Shown here: in pieces, positions 40,470-50,774 of the stretch
How positions within the stretch are numbered: position 1 is the first letter of the stretch
Layout: every line of letters begins with the position of its first letter
Source of the DNA: Rhizobiaceae bacterium
GTDB taxonomy: Bacteria > Pseudomonadota > Alphaproteobacteria > Rhizobiales > Rhizobiaceae
Direction of reading: 5' to 3'
DNA length: 64,000 nt
Assembly: GCA_017643495.1 (NCBI GenBank)
Contig: JAEPNK010000001.1
Coordinates: 1,407,623 to 1,471,622, forward strand
Translations under genes and position numbers: made by a program
The notes under the pieces: generated by a model
The model's input: the letters and a program-made list of their open reading frames with translations, nothing else
The model's database searches: none
What the model was told of the DNA's origin: nothing

Positions 40470-41153
40470 ATGAAAATACTTGTTGTTGAAGATGATACTC
40501 AAGCTGCCGCGTTCCTTGTAAAGGCTTTTGGCGAAGCCGGGCATAACCCGATGCATGCCGCAGATGGGGAAACGGGCTTCGATCTGGCGATTGCTGAAGA
40601 ATTCGATGTTCTGGTTGTCGACAGGATGATGCCAAAGCTTGACGGCCTTTCAATGCTCAAACAATTGCGCGCCGAAGGACAAAGCACACCGGCAATCATC
40701 CTTTCTGCCCTGGGCGAAGTGGATGATCGTGTAGAAGGTTTGCGCTCTGGCGGAGACGATTACCTTCCCAAACCCTACGCCTTTTCCGAGCTTCTTGCCC
40801 GTGTTGAAATTCTGGGCAAGCGTTCTGGGTCCGGAGACAGCGATACGGTTCTCAAGGTGGCGGATCTTGAACTGGACCGGCTCTCTCACACGGTAACCCG
40901 CAACGGGAAGAAGATTCTTCTGCAACCGAGAGAGTTCAGGTTATTGGCCTATCTCATGCAGAATGCGGGCAAGGTGGTAACCCGTACGATGCTGCTGGAA
41001 AAGGTCTGGGATTATCACTTCGACCCGCAAACCAACGTGATCGATGTTCATATCTCCCGTTTACGCCGGAAAATCGACAAGGATTATGATGTTCAGCTTG
41101 TGCATACCGTAAGGGGTGCCGGATACAAGATTGACGCATCCGGAGATACCTGA
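40470..41153 (+). CDS. OmpR-family response regulator
   Basis: The 227-residue regulator has a receiver domain with VEDDTQ, phospho-acceptor Asp51 in VVDRMMPKLDG and Lys in LPKPYAFSE, then a winged-helix output domain (about 125-225) with LLQPREFRLLAYLMQNAGK and VRGAGYKI. It is paired with the kinase that follows; their stop and start share one base (TGATG). The location between degP and glnE is the same as for an unnamed two-component pair in Sinorhizobium. The regulon is unknown; envelope stress is a guess from the degP neighbour. Confidence 0.88.
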   Translation: MKILVVEDDTQAAAFLVKAFGEAGHNPMHAADGETGFDLAIAEEFDVLVVDRMMPKLDGLSMLKQLRAEGQSTPAIILSALGEVDDRVEGLRSGGDDYLPKPYAFSELLARVEILGKRSGSGDSDTVLKVADLELDRLSHTVTRNGKKILLQPREFRLLAYLMQNAGKVVTRTMLLEKVWDYHFDPQTNVIDVHISRLRRKIDKDYDVQLVHTVRGAGYKIDASGDT

Positions 41154-42574
41154 TGCTGGCAAAGCTGCGCGCCCTCCTGAGAATTACGGCCGTTCGTCTC
41201 TCTCTCATATATACGCTGGTATTCGGTCTCGCAGCGGTTGGAATTATTGCCTACATGACAGGTGCAACTGTCAATGTCCTGCGCCAGCAATATGAGGAAT
41301 CCATTGATCAGGAAGTGGATGCGCTCTCTCGCCTTTATCAGCGGGGAGGCCTCAATCTTGTGTTTCGTGTGCTGGAACGCCGGGCGAATGCTCCCGGCGC
41401 CAACCTCTATGCTGTTGCAAACCCTCAGGGCCAGATAATTGCCGGAAATGTGCCGGCCATCGAGCGCGGTGTCATGGCGAAGACGGGTTGGAAAAACAAG
41501 CCCTTTGCCTATGAACGGTATGACCAGCAGAATGAGGGCGATGAAGTTCAGACTTCAAAGGCAATTGCGCGTGTAATAGAGCTTCCCAGTGGTGTCCGTA
41601 TTCTGGTCGGACGTGATATTCGGGAATATGAGCAGGTTGGCGAAATTGTAGGTGACGCTTTCAAGATCGCCATTGGCATCATGCTTGGCCTTGGTCTTCT
41701 GACCTGGCTGTTTGTCGGTCGTCGGGCCCTTGCCCGGATTGACCAGGTCACACAGTCTTCCCGACGCATATTGAGCGGTGATCGCAGTGAGCGTCTTCCG
41801 GTAACGGGGAGCAAGGACGAGTTTGACCGCTTGTCACAAAACCTCAACCTCATGCTGGATCGCATCAATACTCTGGATGAAGGGTTAAAGCAGATTTCCG
41901 ACAATATCGCTCACGATTTGAAAACGCCGATTACCCGGTTGCGGAACAAGGCTTATGAGGCATTGCATACGGATCGGAATGTCGATGAGCAGCGCGAGGC
42001 AATTGGCGAAATCATCGTTGACTGTGACCAGATCGTGAAAACATTCGATGCCTTGATGATGATTTCACGGGTTGGCTCTGGTTCCGCTGTTGGAAAACTC
42101 GAAACGGCGGAATTGAACGGCATAGTTTCGGATGTACACGAACTGTATGAAGCTGTTGCCGATGAGGAAGGTATCAACCTTGACCTCACAATACATGCCA
42201 AGCAAACAGTAACACTTCAGGGCAACCGGGAGTTGCTGTCACAGGCAATTGCCAACCTGTTGGACAACGCGATCAAATACGGTCGTGGTTCGGACGAGAG
42301 TTCTGGCATTCTTCTTGAACTGGACGGTCAGAAGGATGTTGCACGGATTACTGTATCAGATCATGGGCCTGGCATAGGTGTGGATGATCGCGAACGTGTG
42401 AAGGACCGTTTCGTTCGCCTTGACAAGTCCCGTAACAAACCGGGTAATGGGCTTGGGTTAAGTCTTGTCAATGCAATAGCCGAGTTTCATGGCGGGTCGC
42501 TGGTGCTGGAAGACAACGACCCTGGCTTACGGGCCATCATGGTGTTGCCTCTTGGTTCAAAAAGGTCCGGATGA
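41153..42574 (+). CDS. Two-component sensor histidine kinase
   Basis: The 473-residue kinase has two membrane helices (LSLIYTLVFGLAAVGIIAYM and AIGIMLGLGLLTWLFVG) with a periplasmic sensor of about 130 residues, a HAMP domain (RRALARIDQVTQSSRRILSG) and a HisKA domain with His254 in NIAHDLKTPITRLR. The ATPase part has QAIANLLDNAIKYG, DHGPGIG and GNGLGLSLV. It should phosphorylate the response regulator encoded just before. It overlaps glnE by ATGA, an unusual tight link between a sensor and nitrogen control. Confidence 0.88.
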   Translation: MLAKLRALLRITAVRLSLIYTLVFGLAAVGIIAYMTGATVNVLRQQYEESIDQEVDALSRLYQRGGLNLVFRVLERRANAPGANLYAVANPQGQIIAGNVPAIERGVMAKTGWKNKPFAYERYDQQNEGDEVQTSKAIARVIELPSGVRILVGRDIREYEQVGEIVGDAFKIAIGIMLGLGLLTWLFVGRRALARIDQVTQSSRRILSGDRSERLPVTGSKDEFDRLSQNLNLMLDRINTLDEGLKQISDNIAHDLKTPITRLRNKAYEALHTDRNVDEQREAIGEIIVDCDQIVKTFDALMMISRVGSGSAVGKLETAELNGIVSDVHELYEAVADEEGINLDLTIHAKQTVTLQGNRELLSQAIANLLDNAIKYGRGSDESSGILLELDGQKDVARITVSDHGPGIGVDDRERVKDRFVRLDKSRNKPGNGLGLSLVNAIAEFHGGSLVLEDNDPGLRAIMVLPLGSKRSG

Positions 42575-45462
42575 AACTAGCAAGCGAGTTTGAAGAAGTT
42601 CCCCAGGCACTGCCTGAAGCCGGGACTGGTTGGGAGAAGCGGTTTGACGAGTTTTCATCCAGGAATGAATCTGCGCAGAACTGGCCTGAGCCACTAAGGC
42701 GGTTCTTTGGAACGGTATTCGAACTTTCACCCCATTTGCGATCGTCAGCCCTGAAAGAGACCGCTTTCTGCAACGAACTGCTCGAACACGGCTTTGAGCA
42801 GGTAGCTGAAGGCTTGCTGGAAGAAACCCGTTTGATGGGGCGTGAAACCGCGACTGAAAGCCAAATCATGGAGCAGTTGCGGATTGCAAAGCGTCGCACT
42901 TCCCTGCTTTGCGGGTTAGCAGATCTGGGCTGTTGGTGGTCCGGTGCCGAGGTTACCCGGGCTTTGTCTGCATTTGCGGATGCCAGCCTGACGGCTGCAA
43001 TTGATTTCATTTTGCTTCGCCAGCATGAGGCGGGAAAGCTGGAACTTGAAAATCCGGAACAGCCGCAGAAGGATTGTGGACTGGTTGTTCTTGGAATGGG
43101 CAAGCTGGGTGCATCCGAACTCAATTATTCCAGCGATATTGATATCATCCTTTTTTATGAGCCGGGCAGGGGAATGGACCTCAAGACAGATGATCCTGTC
43201 ACCCTGCTTTCCAGAATGGCGCGACAGCTGGTGAAAATCATGCAGGAGCGTACAGCGGATGGTTATGTATTCCGTACTGATCTGAGATTGCGCCCTGATC
43301 CGTCATCGACACCACTCGTCATACCGGTTGTGGCTGCCCTGAATTATTATGAAGGCCAGGGCCAGAACTGGGAGCGGGCGGCGATGATCAAGGCACGCGC
43401 GATCAGTGGCGATATTGCCTCGGGCGAGCAATTCCTCGCTGAACTGGCGCCGTTCGTCTGGCGGAAATATCTCGATTTTGCTGCAATCAATGACATTCAC
43501 TCAATCAAGCGGCAAATCCATACGCACAAGGGCCATGGGGAAATCCGGGTGCTTGGCCACAATGTAAAGCTCGGCAGGGGAGGTATCCGGGAGATAGAGT
43601 TTTTCGTCCAGACCCAGCAACTGATTGCCGGAGGGCGCAATCTGGCCCTGCGGACCAACAAGACGATAGAAGCATTGCACGAACTGGCTGAACTGGGCTG
43701 GATAGAGCATTCCGCAGCAAGCGAAATGGCTGAAGCCTACTGGTTTTTGCGCAATGTGGAACACCGCCTTCAAATGGTGTCTGATGAACAGACCCATACC
43801 TTGCCGGACAACGATAAGGAATTGCTGCGCATCGCCCGGATGAGCGGGTTTGACAGTGTCAAGAAATTCTCGAAGAAACTTGGAGACACCTTGCGCCGGG
43901 TGGCCGGGCATTACGGAGAATTGTTTGAAAGCTCGGAAGCCCTTGCCTCGGATGAAGGCAGTCTCGTGTTCACCGGCGATGAGCCTGATCCAGAAACAAT
44001 CAATACGCTTGAACGACTGGGCTACAAAAATCCCGAAGCTGCCATGCGCACGGTCAAGAATTGGCATGTAGCCAAAATTCCGGCATTGCGTACCACACGG
44101 GCACGGGAAATGCTGACCGAGCTTGTTCCGTCCCTGCTGAGTGCATTCTCCCGGACGGACCAGCCCGATGAAACGCTGATACTTTTTGACCGGTTCGTGT
44201 CGGGTTTGCCTGCCGGTATCCAGTTGTTTTCCATTCTTCAGAACAATCAGGGTCTTGCCACGCTTATCCTGAAACTTCTGACGTCCGCACCCCGCCTGGC
44301 CCGCCAGATTTCAAGTCAACCTCATGTGTTTGATGCGATGCTTGATCCCAGTTTTGTTAATGACAAGGCAGATCACGCAGACTTGCTGGAGAGAATATCC
44401 ATTCTCCTCGATCGCGCTCCTGACTATGAATCTGCACTTGATGCAGGGCGCAGGTTTTTTCAGGAAGCCTCGTTTCTCTATGGGAGCCAGTTTTTCAGCG
44501 GCATTCTATCGCTTGAACAGGTGAAGAATGCCTACTCGGTGCTGGGTGATGTCATGGTTTCGGCCATGTATGATTGTGTGATCAAGGAGTTCGCCAAGCG
44601 CCATGGCCGCGTGCAGGGGGCACGGGTTTGCATTCTCGGAATGGGTCGGCTGGGCAGCCGGGAGTTGACCGCAACCTCTGATCTCGATCTCATTTTCCTG
44701 TATGATTACGATCCGGAAAATGACACTTCCGATGGGCAAAAGCCTCTTCATGCACAACAGTATTTTACCCGTTTGATGCAGCGCTTCATTGCAGCAATGA
44801 GTTCGCCTACATCCGAAGGGATCATCTACAATCTGGACTTTCGTCTGCGCCCGTCAGGAAATGCGGGGCCGCTTGCAACGCCGGTTGAAGGTTTTCTGCG
44901 ATATCAGAAAGAGGAAGCTTGGGTCTGGGAAGCTCAATCCCTTACCCGGGGAAGGCCGGTTGCCGGGGATGCAGAGTTGATGGAGGCTATCGCCACTGAA
45001 ATCCCGCTGATACTCGGCTTGAAGACAAGCCGGCCTGATCTGGCAGTTGACATCCGGGACATGCGCGAGCGCATAGAAAGGGAAAAGGGGGACAAGGGTG
45101 TCTGGGATGTAAAAACAGCACCGGGTGGCCTTCTGGATATTGAATTTCTGGCTCAGTGGTTTGTCTTGCGAGGGCTTGCACCCAATTCTGTTACCACCCG
45201 TAAGGTGATTGAGTCTGTCCCTGATAGCGAATTGGGTGCCGAGGTGAGGGGAACGCTTTTGGAAGCTCTGGAAGCCTATGAAAAAGTCCTTCATTTTCAG
45301 CGAATTTGCCTTGGTGAAGATGCTGACCCGGAGGGTGCCCCAAGCGGCTATCTTAGCGCACTGTGTGTCATGTTCGACCAACCCGATATCAATACATGTA
45401 CGGCTTACCTTGCCGACAAGCAAAAGGAAGTGCGTTCGGCATTTTCCAAATTGTTGGGTTAG
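42571..45462 (+). CDS. glnE: Glutamine synthetase adenylyltransferase/deadenylylase GlnE
   Basis: The 963-residue enzyme has two nucleotidyltransferase domains joined by a helical region. The N-terminal one removes AMP from glutamine synthetase, with LGASELNYSSDIDIILFYE; the C-terminal one adds it, with LGSRELTATSDLDLIFLYDY. Both keep the paired acidic residues. Activity is set by PII protein and glutamine, so GlnE tunes nitrogen assimilation. Length is normal (about 950-990). The gene is translationally coupled to the upstream sensor kinase and converges on a PleC-like kinase gene with 5 bp between stops. Confidence 0.96.
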   Translation: MKLASEFEEVPQALPEAGTGWEKRFDEFSSRNESAQNWPEPLRRFFGTVFELSPHLRSSALKETAFCNELLEHGFEQVAEGLLEETRLMGRETATESQIMEQLRIAKRRTSLLCGLADLGCWWSGAEVTRALSAFADASLTAAIDFILLRQHEAGKLELENPEQPQKDCGLVVLGMGKLGASELNYSSDIDIILFYEPGRGMDLKTDDPVTLLSRMARQLVKIMQERTADGYVFRTDLRLRPDPSSTPLVIPVVAALNYYEGQGQNWERAAMIKARAISGDIASGEQFLAELAPFVWRKYLDFAAINDIHSIKRQIHTHKGHGEIRVLGHNVKLGRGGIREIEFFVQTQQLIAGGRNLALRTNKTIEALHELAELGWIEHSAASEMAEAYWFLRNVEHRLQMVSDEQTHTLPDNDKELLRIARMSGFDSVKKFSKKLGDTLRRVAGHYGELFESSEALASDEGSLVFTGDEPDPETINTLERLGYKNPEAAMRTVKNWHVAKIPALRTTRAREMLTELVPSLLSAFSRTDQPDETLILFDRFVSGLPAGIQLFSILQNNQGLATLILKLLTSAPRLARQISSQPHVFDAMLDPSFVNDKADHADLLERISILLDRAPDYESALDAGRRFFQEASFLYGSQFFSGILSLEQVKNAYSVLGDVMVSAMYDCVIKEFAKRHGRVQGARVCILGMGRLGSRELTATSDLDLIFLYDYDPENDTSDGQKPLHAQQYFTRLMQRFIAAMSSPTSEGIIYNLDFRLRPSGNAGPLATPVEGFLRYQKEEAWVWEAQSLTRGRPVAGDAELMEAIATEIPLILGLKTSRPDLAVDIRDMRERIEREKGDKGVWDVKTAPGGLLDIEFLAQWFVLRGLAPNSVTTRKVIESVPDSELGAEVRGTLLEALEAYEKVLHFQRICLGEDADPEGAPSGYLSALCVMFDQPDINTCTAYLADKQKEVRSAFSKLLG

Positions 45463-45467
45463 GTCGC

Positions 45468-47834
45468 TTATTCTGCTGCCATGTCTGTTTCATGACTAAT
45501 GCTGCTGCCGGACTGTTTGTTCAGGGGCAGGCGAAGTGAAACGATTGTTCCGATTCCTTCATTTGAGCGGATTTTCATTGCGCCGCCATGAAGTTCAGTA
45601 AGTGACCGTGAGATTGCAAGTCCGAGGCCGGAGCCTTTGTGACTCTTTGTGAACTGGTTTTGTACCTGTTCAAAGGGCTGTCCTAGCTTGCGAAGGTTTG
45701 GTGCTGAAATTCCGATGCCGTTATCTTCAATGGTAATGGTCACACAGCCATTTCGCTTGCGAGCCCTGATCTGTATCCGGCCACCATCGTTCGAGAATTT
45801 CACGGCATTTGAAAGAAGGTTGATCAGAATCTGCTTGATTGCCCGGCGGTCGGCCTGCAATTCAATCTTCGGCGAAACATTGTCTTCAATCTTCAGGTTC
45901 CGTTCCTGTGACTGATGGGAAACAATCCGCAACGTCTCTTCAAGCATCTCGTCAAGGTTGAACTGTTCGTACACCAGCGGGAAGCGTCCTGCCTCGATTT
46001 TTGACATGTCCAGCACATCATTGATCATGCCCAGCAGGTAGGAGCCGCTTTCGTGAATGTCTCGTGCATATTCTTCGTATTTGGTTGATCCCAGCGGCCC
46101 GAACATCGCTTCGTTCATGATTTCAGAAAAACCGATAATGGCGTTAAGGGGGGTGCGCAGCTCATGGGATATGTTCGCGAGGAACTGTGATTTTGCCCTG
46201 TTGGCGGCCTCGGCCCTGTGGGTTTCTGCGGCATATTTCTCGGCCATGACTGCAAGCTTCTGTTTTTGCTCTTCGAGCGTCTGGCGCGAAAGCTGCAAGT
46301 CGGAAATCGTCGCCATCAGGCGTTTTTCAGATTCCATCAACCGGGTTTCATGAACCTTGATTGGGGTAATGTCTGTGCCGACCGAGACGAAACCGCCATC
46401 CTTTGTATGGCGCTCGTTGATCTGTATCCAGCGCCCGTCCTCCAGCTGTGCCTCAAGGGTGCGGGTTGCTTCGTCATCATCTATGTTGCGTATCAACTGG
46501 CTTGCCACATGTGGCGAAGTGGCCATGTCCATGATGGCGTCATATCCCATGCCTGCTTGGACATTGTCGGGATCCAGCCGGTGCAATTGCTGATATTTTG
46601 AATTGCACAGCACCAGGCGCTTGTGCTCGTCCCACAACACGAATGCTTCCGGCAGGTTTTCAATCGCATCGCGCAGCCGCAGGTCCTTGCGTTCGCTGGC
46701 CTTTTCCATTTCCCGCTGTTCGGTAATGTCCTCGGCAATCCCAACCAGTCTCTGCCGTCCGGTTTCCGTGCCGATCATTTCCACTTTAAGGCGTATCCAC
46801 ATCCATTTGCCATTTGCATGGCGCATGCGGAACACCTGCTCAATATGGGTCAGCCGCTGCTCCAGCACCTTGCAGGCGATTTCATACAGATCGATATCAT
46901 CGGCATGTACCATGGAGGCTACTTCGGCGAAGCCAATGATTTCGTCCCGCGGATCAATGCCGAGCAGTTCGTACATGGATTTCGACCAGTAGAACTGCCC
47001 CCGTGAGAGATCCCAGTCCCACAGTCCGCACCCGCCTCTCATCAGCGCAGTGTCGAACCTGTTCTGGACTTCGAAGTAGATACCGTCGGCCTGGCGCGCA
47101 CGCATGCTTTGGGCAAAATACGCATACAGGATAACCAGCAGGATTGAGGAAGTGCCGACAAACAGGGTCACGTTCATGGAAACGGTATTGTTCCAGTCGG
47201 CATACAACTCTGCTTCAGGCTGGATGAGCGTGACGCCACCAAATGGCTCTTCCAATATCCTGTGAACGGCAAATGCCGGTTCACCATCCATTGTCAGGAT
47301 GTCACGGGTTTCCGCCTGTTCTCCAAAGGTTGTCAGCAGCAATATTCCACCGGTGACCGAGCTTAACGATTTTCCGGTCAGTTCGGGGGTGTAGGGAACG
47401 GTGGCGATGATTTTCTGGTTCTTGTCCGTCAGAACCATGTTCCGGCCGTCGACAAGATACTTGGCGGGAATTGTATCGGACATCAGGTTTTGAACCTGAT
47501 AATTGCCGGGTACATCGTCAATCCGGGATGCCGTGGCAAGGAGTTTTTGCTCGAGCAGTTCTGCAACGAAGTGCATTTCCGAGTCGACCTGCTCGCGTAT
47601 GAAATCCGCCTGGGACATCAGCGACATCCAGCGGGCTGCTCCGGCAATGGCCAGGAACAGGATGATCAGAACAGGAACGAGACGGCGCAGGAAAGTTTCG
47701 GAACGCAGCAGGCTGTCGTAGGCTGGATGGCTTAGCTGTCTGGCGTATCCGGCCACGATGTTCGGGGTCTGACTGCCTTTTAGTTGCAGTAAACCCTTAC
47801 GGGGTCGCACAAATTGCGCCTCCGCATTGGACAT
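45468..47834 (-). CDS. pleC: PAS sensor histidine kinase, PleC-like
   Basis: From ATG 47834, behind a perfect GGAGG, the protein has 788 residues. It has a membrane helix (LVPVLIILFLAIAGAARWM), a periplasmic sensor of about 170 residues, a second helix (VTLFVGTSSILLVILYAYFA), two PAS domains (about 270-395 and 400-515), a coiled linker and HisKA with His557 in NISHELRTPLNAIIGFSEIM. The block FGPLGSTKYEEYARDIHESG is the hallmark of the PleC/DivJ/PdhS group. The ATPase domain has NLLSNAVKFSNDGG. These kinases control DivK and through it CtrA and the cell cycle. In Sinorhizobium, pleC follows glnE as here. Confidence 0.78.
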   Translation of the reverse strand: MSNAEAQFVRPRKGLLQLKGSQTPNIVAGYARQLSHPAYDSLLRSETFLRRLVPVLIILFLAIAGAARWMSLMSQADFIREQVDSEMHFVAELLEQKLLATASRIDDVPGNYQVQNLMSDTIPAKYLVDGRNMVLTDKNQKIIATVPYTPELTGKSLSSVTGGILLLTTFGEQAETRDILTMDGEPAFAVHRILEEPFGGVTLIQPEAELYADWNNTVSMNVTLFVGTSSILLVILYAYFAQSMRARQADGIYFEVQNRFDTALMRGGCGLWDWDLSRGQFYWSKSMYELLGIDPRDEIIGFAEVASMVHADDIDLYEIACKVLEQRLTHIEQVFRMRHANGKWMWIRLKVEMIGTETGRQRLVGIAEDITEQREMEKASERKDLRLRDAIENLPEAFVLWDEHKRLVLCNSKYQQLHRLDPDNVQAGMGYDAIMDMATSPHVASQLIRNIDDDEATRTLEAQLEDGRWIQINERHTKDGGFVSVGTDITPIKVHETRLMESEKRLMATISDLQLSRQTLEEQKQKLAVMAEKYAAETHRAEAANRAKSQFLANISHELRTPLNAIIGFSEIMNEAMFGPLGSTKYEEYARDIHESGSYLLGMINDVLDMSKIEAGRFPLVYEQFNLDEMLEETLRIVSHQSQERNLKIEDNVSPKIELQADRRAIKQILINLLSNAVKFSNDGGRIQIRARKRNGCVTITIEDNGIGISAPNLRKLGQPFEQVQNQFTKSHKGSGLGLAISRSLTELHGGAMKIRSNEGIGTIVSLRLPLNKQSGSSISHETDMAAE

Positions 47835-48012
47835 TGCGGCCTCCTGGTCCATTTGTAGCCGGCTCCGCCACGGCGCCGAATCACTGTCACAATGAATCAT
47901 GCAGAATCTTCTTGTCCATAGCGGATCTGCATTTATTTGCCGGCTGGATGGAATTTTACCTATTCAGGCATGTGGATAGCCCTTGATAGTGCAAAAATGT
48001 GCTTGCAGGCCC

Positions 48013-50673
48013 TCAATCCTGTTTCGACAGGGTACGGTCAAGTATGTCGGATACATCACGTGACAGATCGTCATGTTCGGCTATCTTGCGCAATGCTCCT
48101 TCAGCGGTTTTGCGGCGTTTGTCTTCAAGCTGGCGCCATGACCGGAAACCGGTCAGGGTTCGTGCAGCAACCTGGGGGTTGATGCCGTCAAGCTTGATGA
48201 TTGTATCGGCAACCAGTTCATAGCCTGTACCGGAAACCTGATTGAACGCGGTCGGGTTACCCATGCAGAATGCAGCAACAAGCGAGCGCATGCGGTTCGG
48301 ATTGTCGAGGCTGAAATCACGATGCTTCATAAGACGCTTCACATCCTTGATGGTTGATGCACCCGGTCTGGTGGCCTGGACTGTGAACCATTTGTCGAGG
48401 ACGATGTGGTCAGTGTGGAACCGGTCGTAGAAATCTGCGAGCACCGCTTCACGCAATTCCTTGTCAGGATGGTGATGTACAACCAGCCGAAGCGCGTTTG
48501 CCCGGTCTGTCATGTTGTTGGCTTTGTCATACATGTCTTTTGCATTATCGAGCGCGGACTTCTGTCCGGCAATGACAGCGTAATGCATCAGCACGTTTTT
48601 GAGGCTTCTCTTCCCCGCCTGTTCGGCGTCTGGTGAGAAGCTGGTGACATTGTCAATCTGCTTTAGAAGCGTGCCCCGCCGGTCTTCGAAACGATTTCCC
48701 ATGGCAACCGACATGGCTTTGACCGCTTTGGAGATGGCATCGGGATCAACATTCTTGCCAATGGTTTGTGCCAGATCAGCTTCGCTTGGCAAAGTCAGAA
48801 AGGTTGCCCGGAAGGCCGGCTCAAGTTCTTCCGCATGCAATGTGCTTTCGGCAATATCAAGAAATCCTGCATTAAACTCTGCTTTCTCTCCTTTCCGGAT
48901 TTGTTTGGTTGCCGATATGATCAGGCGTGTTGCCAGGTTTTGGAATGCCTGCCAGCGTCCAAACAGATCAACATCATGCTGGCTGAGAAATTCCAGGTCC
49001 GCATCCTTGTGGCGATAGTTGACCTCAATTGGTGCGGTGAAATTGCGGTTGAGACTGATAACCGGGCGTTCTGATATTCCTTCAAAAACCAGTTTGTGTT
49101 TTCGTTTGTTGAAAATGATGATTTCACCCGACATGTCGGCACCGGTTATTGAGGCAGGTTTCATGTCAGATCCGTCCGGTCCGACCAGGCCGATAGCTTG
49201 CGGTATGACCATCGGTTTCTTTTTGGCTTGTCCGGGTGTCGCAGGCGTAAACTGTTCCACTTCAAGTGTTAGGCGGCCAGACTTTTTGTCATGTTTAGAA
49301 GCAATGTTCAGCAATGGTGTACCAGCCTGGGAATACCAAAGTGAGAATTGCGACAGGTCGGTATTACCGGCCTCCTCGAAACAGGAAAGAAACTGTTCCA
49401 CAGTGGCAGCTTCCCCGTCATGTCTGTCGAAGTAGATCTCCAGACCGCGCCGGAAATTTTCTTCGTCGAGCAGGGTGGCGATCATGCGAACAAGCTCTGC
49501 ACCCTTCTGGTAAACTGTTGCGGTGTAGAAATTGTTGATCTCGCGATAGGATTCAGGCCGCACCGGATGTGCCAGCGGACCTGAATCTTCCGGGAACTGT
49601 GCGGTTTTCAAACCCCGTACATCGCCAATCCGGATGACGGGACGTGATCTTTCGTCAGATGAAAACTCCTGGTCCCTGTAAACTGTGAGACCCTCTTTCA
49701 GGCATAGCTGAAACCAGTCCCGGCAGGTAATCCTGTTGCCGGTCCAGTTGTGAAAATACTCATGCGCAATGATCCGCTCAATATTGGCGTAGTCTGCATC
49801 CGTTGCCGTTTCCGGATCAGCAAGAACATATTTGTCATTGAAGATGTTCAGCCCCTTGTTTTCCATTGCCCCCATGTTGAAATCAGGCACGGCGACAATG
49901 TTGAAAACATCCAGGTCATACTCGCGGCCGAATTTCTGTTCGTCCCACTGCATGGAGCGGACAAGCGCATCCATCGCATAGTGCGCACGCTCCTCTTTTC
50001 TCTTTTGAACATAGATTCCCAGTGTTACCGGCTTGCCCGAGCGCGTGGTGAATTCCTGCGATATATGCCCCAAATCACCGGCCACCAGTGCAAAAAGGTA
50101 GGAAGGTTTCGGATGGGGATCGTGCCAGATTGCATAATGACGGTCATCATCACATGAACCACTCTCGACAGGGTTTCCATTACCCAGCAAAACAGGATTG
50201 GCGGCTTCGTCTGCTTCGATACGGGTTGTATAGACAGCGAGAACATCAGGGCGATCTAAAAAATACGTAATCCTGCGAAACCCTTCGGCTTCGCACTGCG
50301 TGCAATAATTTCCGCCGGACAGATACAGTCCGGAAAGTTGCTTGTTTGCTGCCGGATTGATGATCGTTTCAATCTCAAGATCAAAAGCTTTTGATGGAGG
50401 CAGTTTCCTGATGGTCAGGCCCGCTTCTGTTTCCCGGTAATCGCTTTCTTCAAGCTTCTTGCCGTCAAGAGACACCGAGACCAGTTTCAGGTCTTCTCCA
50501 TCGAGTTTTAGCGGCTCGTCCTGTTTCGTTTCTTTCTGGCGTTCGATTCTCAGTTTTGAACGCACCTGCGTCTGTTCAGGATCAAGCATGAAATCAAGCT
50601 CGACATGGGTAATGCGGTAGGCAGGCGGAGTGTAGTTCTTGAGTCGGATGGCCTTGCCCTGCTTAGTTTTCAT
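48013..50673 (-). CDS. pepN: Aminopeptidase N
   Basis: The 886-residue M1 metallopeptidase has the GAMENKGLN substrate motif and the zinc site HEYFHNW with His304, Glu305, His308 and Glu327. After the catalytic domain come the beta domain and the large helical C-terminal domain of the bacterial PepN type (DUF3458), seen in the LSRDVSDILDRTLSKQ end. Length fits E. coli PepN (870). It trims N-terminal residues from cytoplasmic peptides. It lies 178 bp downstream of the start of pleC on the same strand and diverges from pgi. Confidence 0.95.
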   Translation of the reverse strand: MKTKQGKAIRLKNYTPPAYRITHVELDFMLDPEQTQVRSKLRIERQKETKQDEPLKLDGEDLKLVSVSLDGKKLEESDYRETEAGLTIRKLPPSKAFDLEIETIINPAANKQLSGLYLSGGNYCTQCEAEGFRRITYFLDRPDVLAVYTTRIEADEAANPVLLGNGNPVESGSCDDDRHYAIWHDPHPKPSYLFALVAGDLGHISQEFTTRSGKPVTLGIYVQKRKEERAHYAMDALVRSMQWDEQKFGREYDLDVFNIVAVPDFNMGAMENKGLNIFNDKYVLADPETATDADYANIERIIAHEYFHNWTGNRITCRDWFQLCLKEGLTVYRDQEFSSDERSRPVIRIGDVRGLKTAQFPEDSGPLAHPVRPESYREINNFYTATVYQKGAELVRMIATLLDEENFRRGLEIYFDRHDGEAATVEQFLSCFEEAGNTDLSQFSLWYSQAGTPLLNIASKHDKKSGRLTLEVEQFTPATPGQAKKKPMVIPQAIGLVGPDGSDMKPASITGADMSGEIIIFNKRKHKLVFEGISERPVISLNRNFTAPIEVNYRHKDADLEFLSQHDVDLFGRWQAFQNLATRLIISATKQIRKGEKAEFNAGFLDIAESTLHAEELEPAFRATFLTLPSEADLAQTIGKNVDPDAISKAVKAMSVAMGNRFEDRRGTLLKQIDNVTSFSPDAEQAGKRSLKNVLMHYAVIAGQKSALDNAKDMYDKANNMTDRANALRLVVHHHPDKELREAVLADFYDRFHTDHIVLDKWFTVQATRPGASTIKDVKRLMKHRDFSLDNPNRMRSLVAAFCMGNPTAFNQVSGTGYELVADTIIKLDGINPQVAARTLTGFRSWRQLEDKRRKTAEGALRKIAEHDDLSRDVSDILDRTLSKQD

Positions 50674-50774
50674 GAATGTTCTCTTGTTGTTGAGGAATGT
50701 TGTGAATGCATTAGACTAGTGCTGATTTAGTCGAATTTGTGCTCCCCCACAAACTGAAAGCAGGCCTGACCGAA

